The notes under the pieces are model-generated. The model did not search any database. It was not told where the DNA came from and saw only the letters and a program-made list of their open reading frames with translations. A stretch of 64,000 bases of DNA from Unio delphinus (Eukaryota; Mollusca; Bivalvia; Unionida; Unionidae), in contig JAQISU010000210.1 in assembly GCA_029339505.1 (NCBI GenBank), forward strand, positions 14,394,001 through 14,458,000. Reading direction: 5' to 3'. Every line of letters starts with the position of its first letter. The first letter of the stretch is position 1. The position numbers were made by a program, and so were the translations under genes. Of this stretch, positions 1-14,264 are shown piece by piece.

Positions 1-350
1 TACTTTCTGGTTTGCGTGGTTTATTATGTTACTGAAATTATCAGGCATGGTTTCAGTACTTGACAGTTTAACTGGTTGCGGTTTTCGACGAAATAATCGT
101 TTTAGTCTATCCTTAGCTGCATAAAAGGCCTTACTGTCAACATTACATATAACACCAGGATTTTTGTCACAGATAACATTAATAGCTTCTACCGATACAT
201 GTTCGATTGGAGCTGTTTAGTGAGCCATTCATGCAAATAACCCTTAAATAAAATTACCAGGACCATCGCCTAAGTCGCGTGATAGACAGTTATTTGTGAA
301 TGTGTTACTCTGACCTTTACAGGTCCACGGTGTCGTTGAAGTATGATCAT
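1..350 (-). pseudogene. Basic core-like virion protein relic (copy F)
   Basis: Read on the minus strand from the ATG at 350, this stretch resembles the intact 145-residue protein at 24,520-24,957: the MIIH start, a stretch ending in a glycine-rich turn, then a basic helix followed by an RRKPQPVKL-like segment. It contains stop codons and cannot encode a full product. It lies directly before a relic of the 289-residue gene, the same order as in element A, so this is a fragment of an older related element cut by the window edge. The parent protein is inferred to be a small DNA- or capsid-associated virion protein. Confidence 0.6.
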
Positions 351-375
351 GTTATTTGTTATCGTTATATCAAAT

Positions 376-1500
376 CGCTGTTATAATATTCAACAAATTT
401 ATCTATAAGTTCCCGATATAAGCCAATGTCCGTGATACTACCTTGACATAGTCGTTGACAAACTATCAGCTGCTTCACTGAAATAGTTCCAGCTCATTTT
501 CCTCCTATGGGAAATTCTAATCGTGCTATGTCGGAAAGAATATTATTTGGAGTGGCAATATGACCATTACTACCTAATGCTTGGTATACAACTACCAATT
601 GCACCTTGATTATCTTACGTTTATTCGTATTTTGTTTATAGTTGATCTACTTTTTCTGATGTCATACAATAATCTGGAACATACCTACTAATACTACTAT
701 TATTATGATGCATTTTAAAATTCAATTTACGAAACTCATCCTCATAAAATTTTTTATGTTGTGACAAGACATCAGACGGAACTGGAATCATCTGCAGTAT
801 GTTTAGCTAATTGATCATCATCCATATCTTTAATTGTTTCATATGCTCCAGGTTTAAATTAGTAAATTAATGTTTGAAAATTTTTAAAAATTCTCTTTTC
901 TTGTGGAGTCTGCTGTTTTTGTTCTCTGTTTAGTTGTGTTTGTTTCTTTATTATTTGCTATATTTCTTCTTAATATTGAACATTCACCCGGTTTGATTAA
1001 TCGATTCGGCAAACCGGGTGTATGTTCAATAAATGTATCATACTTTTTGTGTCGAAACGACGTTTTTAGTTTTAATTTTATAAAACATATCAGCCCAGTG
1101 TTCTAGCTTGAAAACATATATAATTTTTGTCGATTGCGGTTAAAGCATCCGCAGTATATTTATTAAGTAATTCGTTGACTATTTCTTCATCAGTATTTTT
1201 CTCTTTAATAATAGGTTTTTGCTAGTTGAGGCATTCGATCAGGAAGACATTGCTATCATTATTAAATACTTTCAGCTATTTTTTTAAGTTTAGGAAGAAG
1301 ATGTTTAGTTTTTACAGAAACAGGTTTGAAAAGTTGTTGAGAAAGTTTTGCATTTTCAACCTGAGATTCCTGGCATTTTTGCATTTTCTCCTGGCAGAAA
1401 TACGGACTGGCTTAAATTTCTTATTTACATCTAATCTCTCACGGGCTATCCGACTGTTTTACGCTTCACCACCCTTTACTGATATAATAATGATTAAATT
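376..1500 (-). pseudogene. 289-residue virion protein relic (copy F)
   Basis: On the minus strand this holds a broken relative of the gene at 25,007-25,876. The C-terminal part (376-560) keeps the alanine/cysteine/arginine region that ends the family, and the N-terminal part near 1,400-1,500 keeps the RERLD-type start followed by KKFKPVR. Several stops and frame changes interrupt it. It is closely parallel to 59,600-60,595 and to the split copy at 13,375-14,264 plus 33,803-34,095, showing that one old element fragment is present three times in the window. Confidence 0.6.
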
Positions 1501-1509
1501 TAAAGCATA

Positions 1510-1735
1510 AGAATGTGCGTGACTTAGATAAGAGATCATTTGGTAATCTCACGCGGATACTGTAAGAAATATTCAACACAATTTAGTCACAAAAATAAAT
1601 AACTCTAAAAGAGCCTCTTGTAGAGCAACTCTCGGTAAGTCAGAGACTTTGATTTGGCGAACATTTGTTTGTTTGTCTTTAGTTTTGTGAGAAGCCTTAG
1701 TTTAGCAAATGTGACCTTAACAAATTAGGTCTGCT
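1510..1735 (-). pseudogene. Small membrane-protein relic (copy F)
   Basis: This segment matches 34,100-34,340, 45,525-45,734 and 60,600-60,830. The intact version at 45,525-45,734 is a 69-residue protein with one transmembrane segment. Here the frame is broken. It sits just upstream, in the minus direction, of the 289-residue gene relic. Function unknown. Confidence 0.45.
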
Positions 1736-1927
1736 AGCCCTCCCTTCTGATGTATGTCATTGTTAAATCTTGCAAATTTAAAAAACGTTTTATCAGCGTC
1801 TGTTATAAAATATGCATTTTAAATACAATGATTGTCGTGCTCTCTGTAGTTATCATAATCAATTATTACCTGAATTACTCGCCTGCAGGGCAACTTAAGG
1901 CCAGCCTAAACGGGTTTTAAGTGATTA

Positions 1928-1971
<44 letters not shown>

Positions 1972-2959
1972 GGTAATAATAAATATAGCGTTCTTGGTTA
2001 CAAACATATTCTTTTTATAATCGTTGTAATGTAGCCTCAAAATTTGCGTTTATAGCTTTGTGTAATCATTAAAACTAAATCCTTAGTAGTCAGGTTACTA
2101 CAGCATGATTATGCATATATTTGAAGTGCATACATATATTTCGTTGCACTCGATAACATGTTCTTGGAATTAACATGATTATTAATGTCCTTGTCCGGTA
2201 AAGGTTGATGCCGACAAATTGATAATGATAACCAGTCTATGTATACAATATGAGTACTATTTATAACTATAAAAAATACTTATGTGCTAATACTAATCTG
2301 GCAAACTTATTTCCACTATTTTAGAAAGATATGGTAGGTAATGCAATTAAGAGTTGATCAGACAAAATTTCGAGCACATTGTATAACTCATTTGATAACA
2401 TTCTGCTTGATAAATTATATAGTTTTCATAACGGTACATGCTATGACAGTTCAGTTATGACATGAAAGTACCAGAAAATTACAGATTACCCAAACGGACC
2501 TTAACGGCAACTATTAACTTAAGAGAAGGGCTTAGATTAGACTGAAATGCCATGCTTTGTACCAAAGTCCTAATAAGTGGATGACTGACTTAAGAAATTC
2601 TGTACATGGAGGAAAAAATCATAGCTTCACTTGATACTTTTCTAGAAGATACCCCCTTTTTCATATGACGAAAGATCTTAATATAACTATGGCTTGAAGT
2701 TTTAGTTATTCATCTAAAATTAATTGTATAAACAAGTGGTTTAGAATGTACAGCACCTGTTAACAAAATTTGCGTTTTCTTTGCAAATTTGAAAAGGTAT
2801 CGCTACTTAATTTTGTGCAATTCCTAAACAAGTGTTGATATACTTCAGGTACAAATGATTTTTTCCATATTATACAGTAATTATAGGTATTGAGATATAA
2901 TAATAACCAGTTCTGAGAATATTTTTACTTTATAATAATATAAAAAATTGCTCTCTAGG

Positions 2960-3062
2960 ACATCTCAATGTTAATTAATCTCAATGTTAATTAATCTCAA
3001 TGTTAATTAATGTTAATGTTAATTAATCTCAATGTTAATTAATGTTAATGTTAATTAATGTT
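2960..3062. repeat. TTAATTAAT minisatellite
   Basis: Units of about 16 bp alternate between TTAATTAATCTCAATG and TTAATTAATGTTAATG. The same minisatellite is expanded at 7,737-7,862 and 10,087-10,165 but reduced to a single unit near 5,455-5,468, so copy number differs between the tandem 2.35 kb units. Confidence 0.9.
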
Positions 3063-3351
3063 TCCCACAATGACGTAAATACAGATATACTTCTTTTACT
3101 TGAAAATAAGGAGAGAGTACTAACCTGATATGTATGATAAAGTAACATTGAATTTTAGTTGTGTGGAATATGGTATCCTGCTTGCACTACCTACATTGCA
3201 ATTCTTTTACACCTCTCCCCATCTGTAACAAATAACTTCTTTTTTTAGTATTTTGAACTGTCACATCTTCTCATTCTAAATTGTCTCTCGTCCTTCCTGA
3301 CTCACTCGTACCTTTCAACGCAATCGCTTTTCCTTTTCTACATTTATACAT

Positions 3352-3396
<45 letters not shown>

Positions 3397-3435
3397 TACA
3401 TACATACATACATACATAAATACATACATACATAC

Positions 3436-3495
<60 letters not shown>
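3352..3495. repeat. CA / CATA / AT compound microsatellite
   Basis: Consecutive runs of CA, CATA and AT. Equivalent compound arrays lie at 5,763-5,871, 8,155-8,234 and 10,466-10,586 in the other tandem units. Long translated frames here (Y/I or H/T repeats) are artefacts. Confidence 0.95.
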
Positions 3496-3499
<4 letters not shown>

Positions 3500-3970
3500 T
3501 GAACAACATCGCTTGCAAAAACTTTACAAATATACATTACCCCACAGTAGAGGAAGCCTCCCTCCAAACGATGTTGTAATTGTAAATGAAGACATGTACC
3601 TATATTTTACTCTCTGAGACCAAAACGATATTGATCTACAGATTTAACTATCAGTATGAACATCTATAAACGATGCACACTAACACACAAAGAAAACGTT
3701 TACTTCCACCAATCTATCTATCTCTCTATCCGTACAGACGGTTATATATTTTGCAGACACCCTATGGTATATTTGTGGCAAATATATACCTTGTGAGATG
3801 AACAGCAAATGTATAATGTCATTTGTTGATCTTGATTGATATAATTGCAAACATGTTGCTAATATTAAATCGGAACGGAAGCAAGGCGTTATTCTTTTTC
3901 AGTTTAATTTATGGTACGTCCACAAAGGCAGTTATATATTATATATTGAATCTTCACAATCTTGTTGTGA

Positions 3971-4107
<137 letters not shown>

Positions 4108-4771
4108 AACTGACTAACAACATAGCTAAAGTGGACTAACTACCCGAATCACTTTCGACTTTCATTGAGTTTTTTTTGAAAGGCAAATAAAAGAGTAAAA
4201 AACATATACAAGATAAACACTTAATAAAATCATTTAGGTATGAAAAAGACCCGTTAAGAAAGGAAATTGCTTAGCCTTCTTAGATAACTTACTGAATCCA
4301 GTGCACCTGAAAGGACTGGTATTCGTTATCTAACGTGTCTTTTGTTTATATATAAATACGTATATAATGGTAATAATAAATATATCGTTCTTGGTTACAA
4401 ACATATTCATTGTATAATTGTTGTACTGTAGCCTCAGCCTCAAAATTTGCGTTGATAGCTTTGTGTAATCATTAAAACTAAATCCTTAGTAGTCAGGTTA
4501 CTACAGCATGATTACGTATATACGTATATATTTGAAGTGCATACATTTATTTTCTTTGCAATCAATAACATTTTCATGGAATTAACATGATTAGCAATGT
4601 CCTTGTTTGGTAAGATAAAAACTTTTAGGATTGGCACATGCGAATTTCGTATTGATTATTTTACTTTGGGATTACGTCAGATATTCTGTGTCTTCTTTAC
4701 ATTATCCGTTGTATAACTTAGAATAGAAAAGAACCCGTGTTGTTCGCATCAATACGTCTGAGACCAGAAAG

Positions 4772-4814
4772 ATGATTTTATACGCTTTTTTGCAAATTTT
4801 TATCTTAGTACAAG
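4772..4814 (+). CDS. Alternative first exon (signal peptide), tandem unit 2
   Basis: Forty-three nucleotides from ATG to a CAAG|GTAGGT donor encode MILYAFLQIFILVQ plus one base, a short hydrophobic signal peptide. The phase matches exon 2 of the CYYR1-like gene at 10,890. The 5' context (GAGACCAGAAAG before the ATG) is shared with the copies at 7,053 and 9,405. Splicing from this exon to exon 2 would give a protein differing only in its leader. Whether it is transcribed cannot be told from sequence. Confidence 0.55.
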
Positions 4815-5779
4815 GTAGGTAATTTAAAATAGTAATATTATATTCTCTCCCTCTCTATAGTCCATAATATTCCCAAACGCGACACATTAGAATGTCCAAA
4901 ATATTTACTAAACGGTCTAATCTGTTTATATTAATTGACATTTCAGAAAAAACAACATCATATGCATCGTTTAAGACACATCACCCAAACGGACCTTAAC
5001 GGCAACAATTAAGAGAAAGGCTTAGATTAGACTAAAATGCCATGCTTTGTACCAAAGTTCTAATACGCGGATGACTTACTTAAGAAATTTTGTGATTGGA
5101 GGCAAAAATCATAGCTTTACGTGATACTTTTTTGGAAGATACCACCTTTTTCACATGATGAAAGATCTTAATATAACTATGACTTGAAGTTTTAGTTATT
5201 CAATTAAAATTAATTGTATAAACAAGTGGTTTAGAATATGCAGTACCTATTAAAAAAATTTGCGTTTTCTTTGCAAATTTGAAAAGGTATCGCTACTTAA
5301 TTTTGTGCAATTCCTAAACAAGTTTTGATATACTTCAAATACAAATGACTTGTTCCAGATTCTACCGTAATTATAGGTATTCAAATACAAGAATAAACTG
5401 TTTTGTGAATATTTTTACTTTTTAAAAATATAAATAATTGCTCTCTAGGACATCTCAATGTTAATTAAGGTTTCCCACAATGACGTAAATACAGATATAC
5501 TTCTTTTACTTGAAACTTTGGAGAGGGTACTAACATGATATGTATGATACAGTAACTTTAAATTTTAGTTGTGTGGAATATTTTATCCTGCTTGCACTAC
5601 TTACATTGCAATTCCTTTACACTTCTCCCCATTTGTAACAAAAAACCTTTTTTTTTAGTATTTTTAATTGTCACATCTTCTCATTCTAAATTGTCTCTCG
5701 CCTTCCTGACTCACTCGTTCCTTTAACGGAATTGCTTTTCCTTTTCTACATTAATACATTCATGCACACACACACACAT

Positions 5780-5873
<94 letters not shown>

Positions 5874-6606
5874 CATGAACAGCATCGCTTGCATAAACTT
5901 TACAAATATATATTACCCCACGGTAGAGGAAGCCTCCCTCCAAACTATGTTGTAATTTTAAATGAAGACATGTACCTATATTTTACTCTCTGAGAATAAA
6001 ACGATATTTATCTACAGATTTACCTATCAGTATGAACATCTAGAAACGATGCACACTAATACAAAAAGAAAACGTTTACTTCCACCAATCTATCTACCTC
6101 TCTATCCGTACAGACGGTTATATATTTTGCAGACACCCTATTATATATTTGTAGCAAATATATACCTTGTGAGATGAACAGCAAATGCATAATGTCATTT
6201 GTTGATCTTGATCGATATAATTGCAAACATGTTGCTCACATTAAATCGGAATGGAAGCCAGGCGTTATGCTCTTTCAGTTTAATTCATGGTACGTCCACA
6301 AAGGCAGTTATATATTATATATTGAATCTTCACAAACTTGTTGTGATAATAATAATAAACTGACTACCAACATAGCTAAAGTGGACTAACTACCCGAATC
6401 GCTTTCGACTTCCATTGGATATTTTTTTGAAAGGCAAATAAAAAAGTAAAAAACATATACAAGATAAACACTTAAAGAAATTCATTTGGGTATGAAAAAG
6501 ACCCGTTAAGAAAGGAAATTGCTTAATTGCTTAGCCTTCTTAGATAACATACTGAATCCAGTGCACCTGAAAGGACTTGCATTCGTCAAATGACGTGTCT
6601 ATCGTT

Positions 6607-6665
<59 letters not shown>

Positions 6666-7052
6666 GTAATAATAATATATCGTTCTTGGTTACAAACAAA
6701 TTCTTTGTATAATCGCTGTACTGTAGCCTCAAAATTTGCCTTGATAGCTTTGTGTAATCATTAAAATTAAATTCTTAGTAGTCAGGTTACTACAGCATGA
6801 ATACGTATATATTTGAAGTGCATACATTTATTTTCTTTGCAATCAACAACATTTTCTTGGAATTAACATGATTAGTAATGTCTTGGTTTGGTAAGATAAA
6901 AACTTTTAGGATTGGCACATGCGGAATACGTATTGATTATTTTACTTTGGGAGTACGTCAAATGTTCTGTGTCTTCTTTACATTATCCGTTGTATAACTT
7001 AGAATAGAAAAGAAGCCGTGTTGTTCGCATCAATACGTCTGAGACCAGAAAG

Positions 7053-7095
7053 ATGATTTTATGCGCTATTTTGCCGATTTTTATCTTAGTACAAG
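7053..7095 (+). CDS. Alternative first exon (signal peptide), tandem unit 3
   Basis: ATG to a CAAG|GTAGGT donor, 43 nt, encoding MILCAILPIFILVQ plus one base. Same length, phase and donor as the exons at 4,772 and 9,405. The leader has the same hydrophobic pattern with a few substitutions, so coding potential has been retained after duplication. Confidence 0.55.
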
Positions 7096-8651
7096 GTAGG
7101 TAATTTAAAATAGTAATATTATATTCCCTCCCTCTCTATAGTCCATAATATTCCCAAACGCGACACATTGGACTGTCCAAAATATTTACTAAACGGTCTA
7201 ATTTGTTTATATTAATTGACATTACAGAAATAACAACATAATATGCATCGTTTAAGACACATTACCCAAACGGACCTTAACGGCAACTATTAAGAGATGG
7301 GCGCCTATTAGACTGAAATGCCATGCTTTGTACCAAGGTCCTAATAACTGGATGACTGACTTAAGAAATTATGTGATTGGAGGCAAAAATCATAGCTTCA
7401 CGTGATACTTTTTTGGAAGATACCACCTTTTTCACATCATGAAAGATCTTAATATAACTATGGCTTGAAGTATTATTTATTCAACTAAGATTAATTGTAT
7501 AAACAAGTGGTTTAGAATATGCAGTACCTATTAAAAAAATTTGCGTTTTCTGTGCAAATTTGAAAAGGTTTTGCTACTGAATTTTGTGCAATTCCTAAAC
7601 AAGTTTTGATATACTTCAGGTACTAATGACTTGTTCCAGATTCTACCGTAATTATAGGTATTAAACTACAAGAATAAACTGTTTTGTGAATATTTTTACT
7701 TTATAATAATATAAGGAATTGCTCTCTAGGAAATCTCAATGTTAATTAATCTCAATGTTAATTAATCTCAATGTTAATTAATGTTAATGTTAATTAATGT
7801 TAATGTTAATTAATCTCAATGTTAATTAATCTCAATGTTAATTAATCTCAATGTTAATTAATGTTTCCCACAATGACGTAAATACAGATATAATTCTTTT
7901 ACTTCAAACTGAGGAGAGGGTACTATAGGTGACATGTATGATAAATAACTTTGAATTTTAGTTGTGTGGAATATGGTATCCTGCTTGCACTAGCTATATT
8001 ACAATTATTCTACACCTCTCTCCATCTGTAACAAATAACTTTTTTATTTTAGAATTTTGAATTGTGACATCTTCTCATTCTAAATTGTCTCTCGTCTTTC
8101 CTGACTCACTCGTTCCTTTCAACGCAATTGCTTTTCCTTTTCTACATTTATACATTCATATACATACATACATACATACATACATACATACATACATACA
8201 TACATACATACATACATACATACATACATACATAGAGGAAGCCTCCCCCCAAACTGTGATGTAATTGTAAATGAAGACATGTACATATCTTTTACTCTCT
8301 GAGACCAAAACGATATTGATCTACAGATTTACCTATCAGTATGAACATCTACAAACGATGCACAATAACACTGAAAGAAAACTTTTACTTCCACTAATCT
8401 ATCTACCTCTCTCTCCGTAAACACGGTTATATATTTTGCAGACACCCTATGGTATATTTGTGGCAAATATATACGTTGTGAGATGAACAGCAAATGTATA
8501 ATGTCATTTGTTGATCTTGATTGATATAATTGCAAACATGTTGCTCACATTAAATCGGAACGTAAGCCAGGCGTTATGCTCTTTCAGTTTAATTTATGGT
8601 ACGTAAACAAAGGCAGTTATATATTATATATTGAATCTTCACAAACTTGTT

Positions 8652-8720
<69 letters not shown>

Positions 8721-8957
8721 AACTGACTACCAACATAGCTAAAGTGGACTAACTACCCGAAACGCTTTCGACTTTCATTGAGTTTTTTTTGAAAGGCAAA
8801 TAAAAAAGTAAAAAACATATACAAGATAAACACTTAAAGAAATTCATTTGGGTATGAAAAAGACGCGTCAAGAAATGAAATTGTTTAGCCTTCATAGATA
8901 ACATACTGAATCCAGTGCACCTGAAAGGACTGGTATTCGCCATCTGACGTGTCTTTC

Positions 8958-9012
<55 letters not shown>

Positions 9013-9404
9013 CAATGGTAATAATAAATATATCTTTCTTGGTTAAAACATATTCTTAGTATAATCGTTCTACTGTAGCCTCAAAATTTGCCTTGATAGC
9101 TTTGTGTAATCATTAAAATTAAATACTTAGTAGTCAGGTTACTACAGCATTATTACGTATATATTTGAAGTGCATACGTATATTTTCTTTTCAATCAATA
9201 ACATTTTCTTGGAATTAACATGATCAGTAATCTCCATGTTTGGGAAGATAAAAACTTTTAGGATTGGCACATGCAGAATACGTGTTGATTATTTTACTTT
9301 GGGATTACGTCAGATATTCTGTGTCTTGTTTACATTATCCGCTGTACAACTTAGAACAGAGAAGAAGCCGTGTTGTTCCCATGAATACCTCTGAGACCAG
9401 AAAG

Positions 9405-10532
9405 ATGATTTTTTGCGCTATGTTACCGATTTTTATCTTACTACAAGGTAGGTAATTTAAAATAGTAATATTATATTCTCTCCCTCTCTATAGTCCATAA
9501 TGTTCCCAAACGCGACACATTGGAGTATCCAAAATATTTACTAAACGGTCTAATATGTTTATATTAATTGACATTACAGAAAAAAAACATCATATGCATC
9601 TTTTAAGACACATTACCCAAACTGACCTTAACGGCAACTATTAAGAGAAGGGCGCCAATTAGACTGAAATGTCATGCTTTGTACCAAAGTCTTAATAAGT
9701 GGATGACTGACATAAGAAATTCTCTGATTGGAGGCAAAAATCATAGCTTCATGTGATACTTATTTGGAAGATATCACCTTTTTCATATGATGAAAGATCT
9801 TAATATAAATATGGCTTGAAGTTTTAGTTACTCAACTAAAATTAATTGTATAAAAAAGTGGTTTAGAATATACAGTACCTATTAACAAAATTTTCGTTTT
9901 CTTTTCAAATTTGAAAAGGTTTCGCTACTTAATTTTGAGTAATTCCTAAACATGTTTTGATATACTTCAGGTACTAATGACTTGTTCCCGATTCTACCGT
10001 AATTATAGGTATTAAACTATAATAATAACCAGTTCTGAGAATATTTTTACTTTATAATAACATAAAGAATTGCTCTCTAGGAAATGTCAATGTTAATTAA
10101 TGTTAATGTTAATTAATCTCAATGTTAATTAATCTCAATGTTAATTAATCTCAATGTTAATTAATGTTTCCCACAATGACGTAAGTACAGATATACTTCT
10201 TTTACTTCAAACTGAGGAGAGGGTACTAACGTGATATGTATGATAAAGTAACTTTGAATTTTAGTTGTGAGGAATATTTTATCCTGCGTGCACTACCTAC
10301 CTTGCAATTCTTCTACACCTCTCTCCATCTGTAACAAATAACTTCTTTTTTTAGCATTTTGAATTGTCACATCTTCTCATTCTAAATTGTCTCTCGTCTT
10401 TCCTGACTCACTCGTTCCTTTCAACGCAATTGCTTTTCCTTTTCTACATTTATACATTCACGCACATACACACACATACATACATACATACATACATACA
10501 TACATACATACATACATACATACATACATACA

Positions 10533-10586
<54 letters not shown>

Positions 10587-12807
10587 GGTTTCGCTACTTA
10601 TATTTTTATATGAACATCATCGCTACGTTGTGAGATGAACAGCAAATGTAGAATGTCATTTGTTGATCTTGATTGATATAATTGCAAACATGTTGCTCAC
10701 ATTAAGTCGGAACGGAAGCCAGTCGTTTTGCTATTTCAGTGTAATTTATGTTACGTCCACAAATGCAGTTATATATTATATATTGAATCTTCACCAACTT
10801 GTTGTGATATATATATATATACAGAGATAGAGACAGAGAGAGAAAGAGAAAGAAGAAAAAGTGTCACGATATTAATATTTATATTTCAGCCGTGCATGTG
10901 TTAGCTGGGGAATACTGTCCGTACGATGACTCGACTTCATATTACTACCCAACAAGATACTGTACTTATGGATGTTGCGGCAGTAAATACAGCGATTACA
11001 GTGACGTGTGTTGTTCGTAAGTTATATACATGTACGGATGTCTACTTACCTGCCTACCTACATACCTACCTACCTACCTACATTCATACATACATACATA
11101 CATACATACATACATACATACATACATACATACATACATACATACATACATACATACATACATAAATAGCATAAGTTCATACATACATACTTTCATTTTG
11201 TCATTGAGTTCTGTGGTTATTTTTGGTTGATAGAAGCTACTTATCCCATTGTAGTGAAAAAGATATTTACTCAATGGTTACATTATCGACAGACATTTTC
11301 TTTGTATCGTTGATTTTGCACTGTAATCAGCGGAACAAATATGTTTGGTTAGCTACGTATCATCCTGAAAACATGACCTGCTGATTCAAAAAAAAGGGAC
11401 CGGCGGAGCGAAACATTGTAGACGAAGGCATACTAATATATCTCGATAGTTGGGACCTTTTATCTAACTGTGAAATTAATCCTTGTAAGTATGTCTATTT
11501 TTCCACAGGAACAGTTACAGTTACACAAGTTACAGCAGTTCTCGCTCAGAAGTTCCGGTCGGAATCATTGTTGGGTCTGTTATTGGGGGTGTGGCTGGGC
11601 TTTCAATCCTGATTGGAATCATCAAATGCTGTTGTGTTGCCATAAACAATTCGAGCAGACGGACTGGGACCGTTATACAACCTGCTAATACTGCTATGCA
11701 AACATGTGTCGGTAAGTAATTGAATATTGGGGCAAATACAAGTAAAACGTATAATTTGTTGTAATGAAATCAAATATAATGCAAACTTAGACTAAACTAT
11801 ATGTAATTCAAATAGCATACACAACATCAATATGCTGTACTGAAGAAACAATAATAACAATAAAAAAGGGCCGTGCTTTCTCAAAATTAAATTGACTCTA
11901 ACGATGAGTTATTTCTGTGTTTATCGTGGTTTGAGATGTAAAATTGTCGAATCGCACAGCAGATAACGTGAAGAAGATTAGCAATATAGAAGTCATGTGA
12001 ATTGAAATTAACAGTTTATATCATGGGATTATTAGTAAAAAGTAATGTTAAACTCATATAATTGGAATTATAGTATTTACTATTCATTTTGTAATATGTT
12101 TTTAGAAACCTTCTTACTCATCAGGTTCAGAGCCTGCTGAAATCCATTTTGTATTTATTAACAGTTTAGGTTACCTACACGAGATATTTGCTAATAAAAT
12201 GAAAGCTTTTCGCAAATGATTATATTAATAGAGGTCAAACAATTTAATACATTTCGGTTATCGGTTACGATTCGATTGTAGCGGATGTCTCTAATATCCC
12301 ACGTCGGAAATATCAAGTTCGGTGTCTTACATTGTAAGACTATGAATCCAGTTCTTATAATATAAGTTTTTGAACGCCTCCTCTCAATTTGTTTCTAAAT
12401 TTTAAATTATTAAGAGCCACTTATCTCTAAGAGAAATGGCTGCAATGGTTAATGTCAATTGAGCAGCAACGCTTATAATTTACGCATGCATCGTGTAGAA
12501 TGTCTTTTTTTAAATGTTAGTACGATTTGAATACAGACGGAATGTTCATTGTGTCTGTATGAGCTTGGGTGTGTGAAACTTATAGTTTAAGTTCCGTCGA
12601 AATGAAAGTTGATAAATTTCTAATTTTGAAATTCTATCCCGACATTATGTTGATATTATATTACAGCCAAACATATTCATTTTAATCATTTCAGTGAATA
12701 CCACGGCATTATCCCAGGGACAGTCTATCACCCCTGTCCAGCAAGGAGCAGCTTATCCCAGTGCTGGTCCCCCACCTCCATATGTCCATCATCATAATGT
12801 GTCATAG
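9405..12807 (+). CDS. CYYR1-like cysteine/tyrosine-rich type I membrane protein (host gene, four exons)
   Basis: Exons 9,405-9,447, 10,890-11,016, 11,509-11,711 and 12,695-12,807 all have GT/AG borders and compatible phases and give 161 residues. The product has a signal peptide (MIFCAMLPIFILLQ), an extracellular Cys/Tyr-rich segment with YCTYGCCG and VCCS, a serine/tyrosine stretch, one membrane span rich in Gly/Ile/Val (VGIIVGSVIGGVAGLSILIG) followed by CCC, and a proline-rich tail ending in a PPPPY motif, a typical WW-domain ligand. This layout matches cysteine and tyrosine-rich protein 1 and Shisa-like adaptors. The first exon shown is the nearest of three tandem copies. Intron 2 carries a CATA array at 11,046-11,165; intron 3 (11,712-12,694) shows nothing else. 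Confidence 0.8.
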
Positions 12808-12957
12808 AAAACGACTGATCTGGCCTGCCTTCCACCGCAAGAAGTGAAACATTAACAGCTGCTTTCTTTATTTGAATTATGTTATGACAGTCTGATATCC
12901 AACCTGTTACAGTTGGATAGCATTGTATGTGTGTGTGTGTGTGTGTGTTGTGTATGC

Positions 12958-13021
<64 letters not shown>

Positions 13022-13374
13022 GAGACAGTGATTGACCAATATTGTAAAAACATCATTTGTTTAGTCATATGTATTTAGTTTAATATATATTTATATTCAA
13101 TTGGTATTATCAAATTCCTAATGTAATTAATGTGTCAACAAACACCTCTGAACATAATACCACCCATTTCACCTTATAAGCTAGACAAATGCATTACAGA
13201 CATATATACATATGATTTAAGGATTGAAAATATATTCGTGTTTGAGTTTTAACTTTAGATACATATCAGTTGGATTCAATCTTAAGCGTCCTGCAAGACT
13301 TCAGAAAATTATACGCCAGGTCTGTCATATCCAACTAATGTTCTTTTACAAGAGTCATGTTTATTCTACAGTGT
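12808..13374. other. 3' flank of the host gene with GT/GA microsatellite
   Basis: This follows the CYYR1-like stop codon and probably contains the 3' UTR. A GT array followed by a GA array occupies 12,926-13,018. No coding signal was recognised. Confidence 0.6.
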
Positions 13375-13800
13375 TTGATCATCAATAAATTCCAATAACA
13401 CATTGAAGTTCATAATATTGTTCGTCTTTGCTTTAAGTTGATCTACTTTTATATGATCCCTACTAATACTACCCTTATTATGACGCATTCTAAAGATCAT
13501 CTTATGATAATCATCCTCATACGATTTTTGATGTTGTGATAACACATCAGTCGGATAACTGGAATCATCTGCAGTGTGTTTAGCTTATTGAGCGTTATCT
13601 ATGCCACTAATGTTTTCATGCGTTCCAGGTCTAAGTTAATCAATTATTTTTTGAACATTTTAATCATTTTAATATTTCTCTTCTCCTGTCGTTTCTGCTG
13701 GTTTTGTTCTTTATTTCGTTTTTTTGTTCTCTTACTATTTGTTGTTTTCCTTCTTCATATTCAAGATAAACCGGGTTCACTTAATCAATGAATCATATAT

Positions 13801-13877
<77 letters not shown>

Positions 13878-13895
13878 TATGCATATATATATATA

Positions 13896-13983
<88 letters not shown>

Positions 13984-14001
13984 TATATATATATATGTAG
14001 A

Positions 14002-14094
<93 letters not shown>

Positions 14095-14264
14095 CAGCCC
14101 AGTGTTGTAGACCGGAACTATATTTTTCATGTGTTGGTCTCAACATTCTTTTAATACTTTCAGAAGTCCTAACACCAAGAGCTAGAAACGTTTCTGAATC
14201 AGTTTTGTCGATTGCCGTAAAAGAACATCTTCAGTATATTTTTACGTAATGTTTTTTTATCATT
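13375..14264 (-). pseudogene. 289-residue virion protein relic, part 1 (copy D, split by element A)
   Basis: The minus strand matches 59,830-60,290 (copy E) and 560-1,200 (copy F) almost block by block, apart from an AT/GATA microsatellite at 13,795-14,094. It ends at TCATT, the target-site duplication of element A, and continues at 33,803 on the far side of A. It is a decayed relative of the intact gene at 25,007-25,876. Confidence 0.6.
13795..14094. repeat. AT and GATA/GACA microsatellite
   Basis: About 200 bp of AT with a few GCATAT interruptions, then GATA and GACA tetranucleotides. It lies inside the copy D relic just left of element A. All long frames here are repeat artefacts. Confidence 0.95.

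Noticed and set aside
8155..11165. Regularly spaced CATA arrays as a possible CRISPR
   Set aside because: Simple tetranucleotide tracts without unique spacers, in a eukaryotic intron and promoter context.
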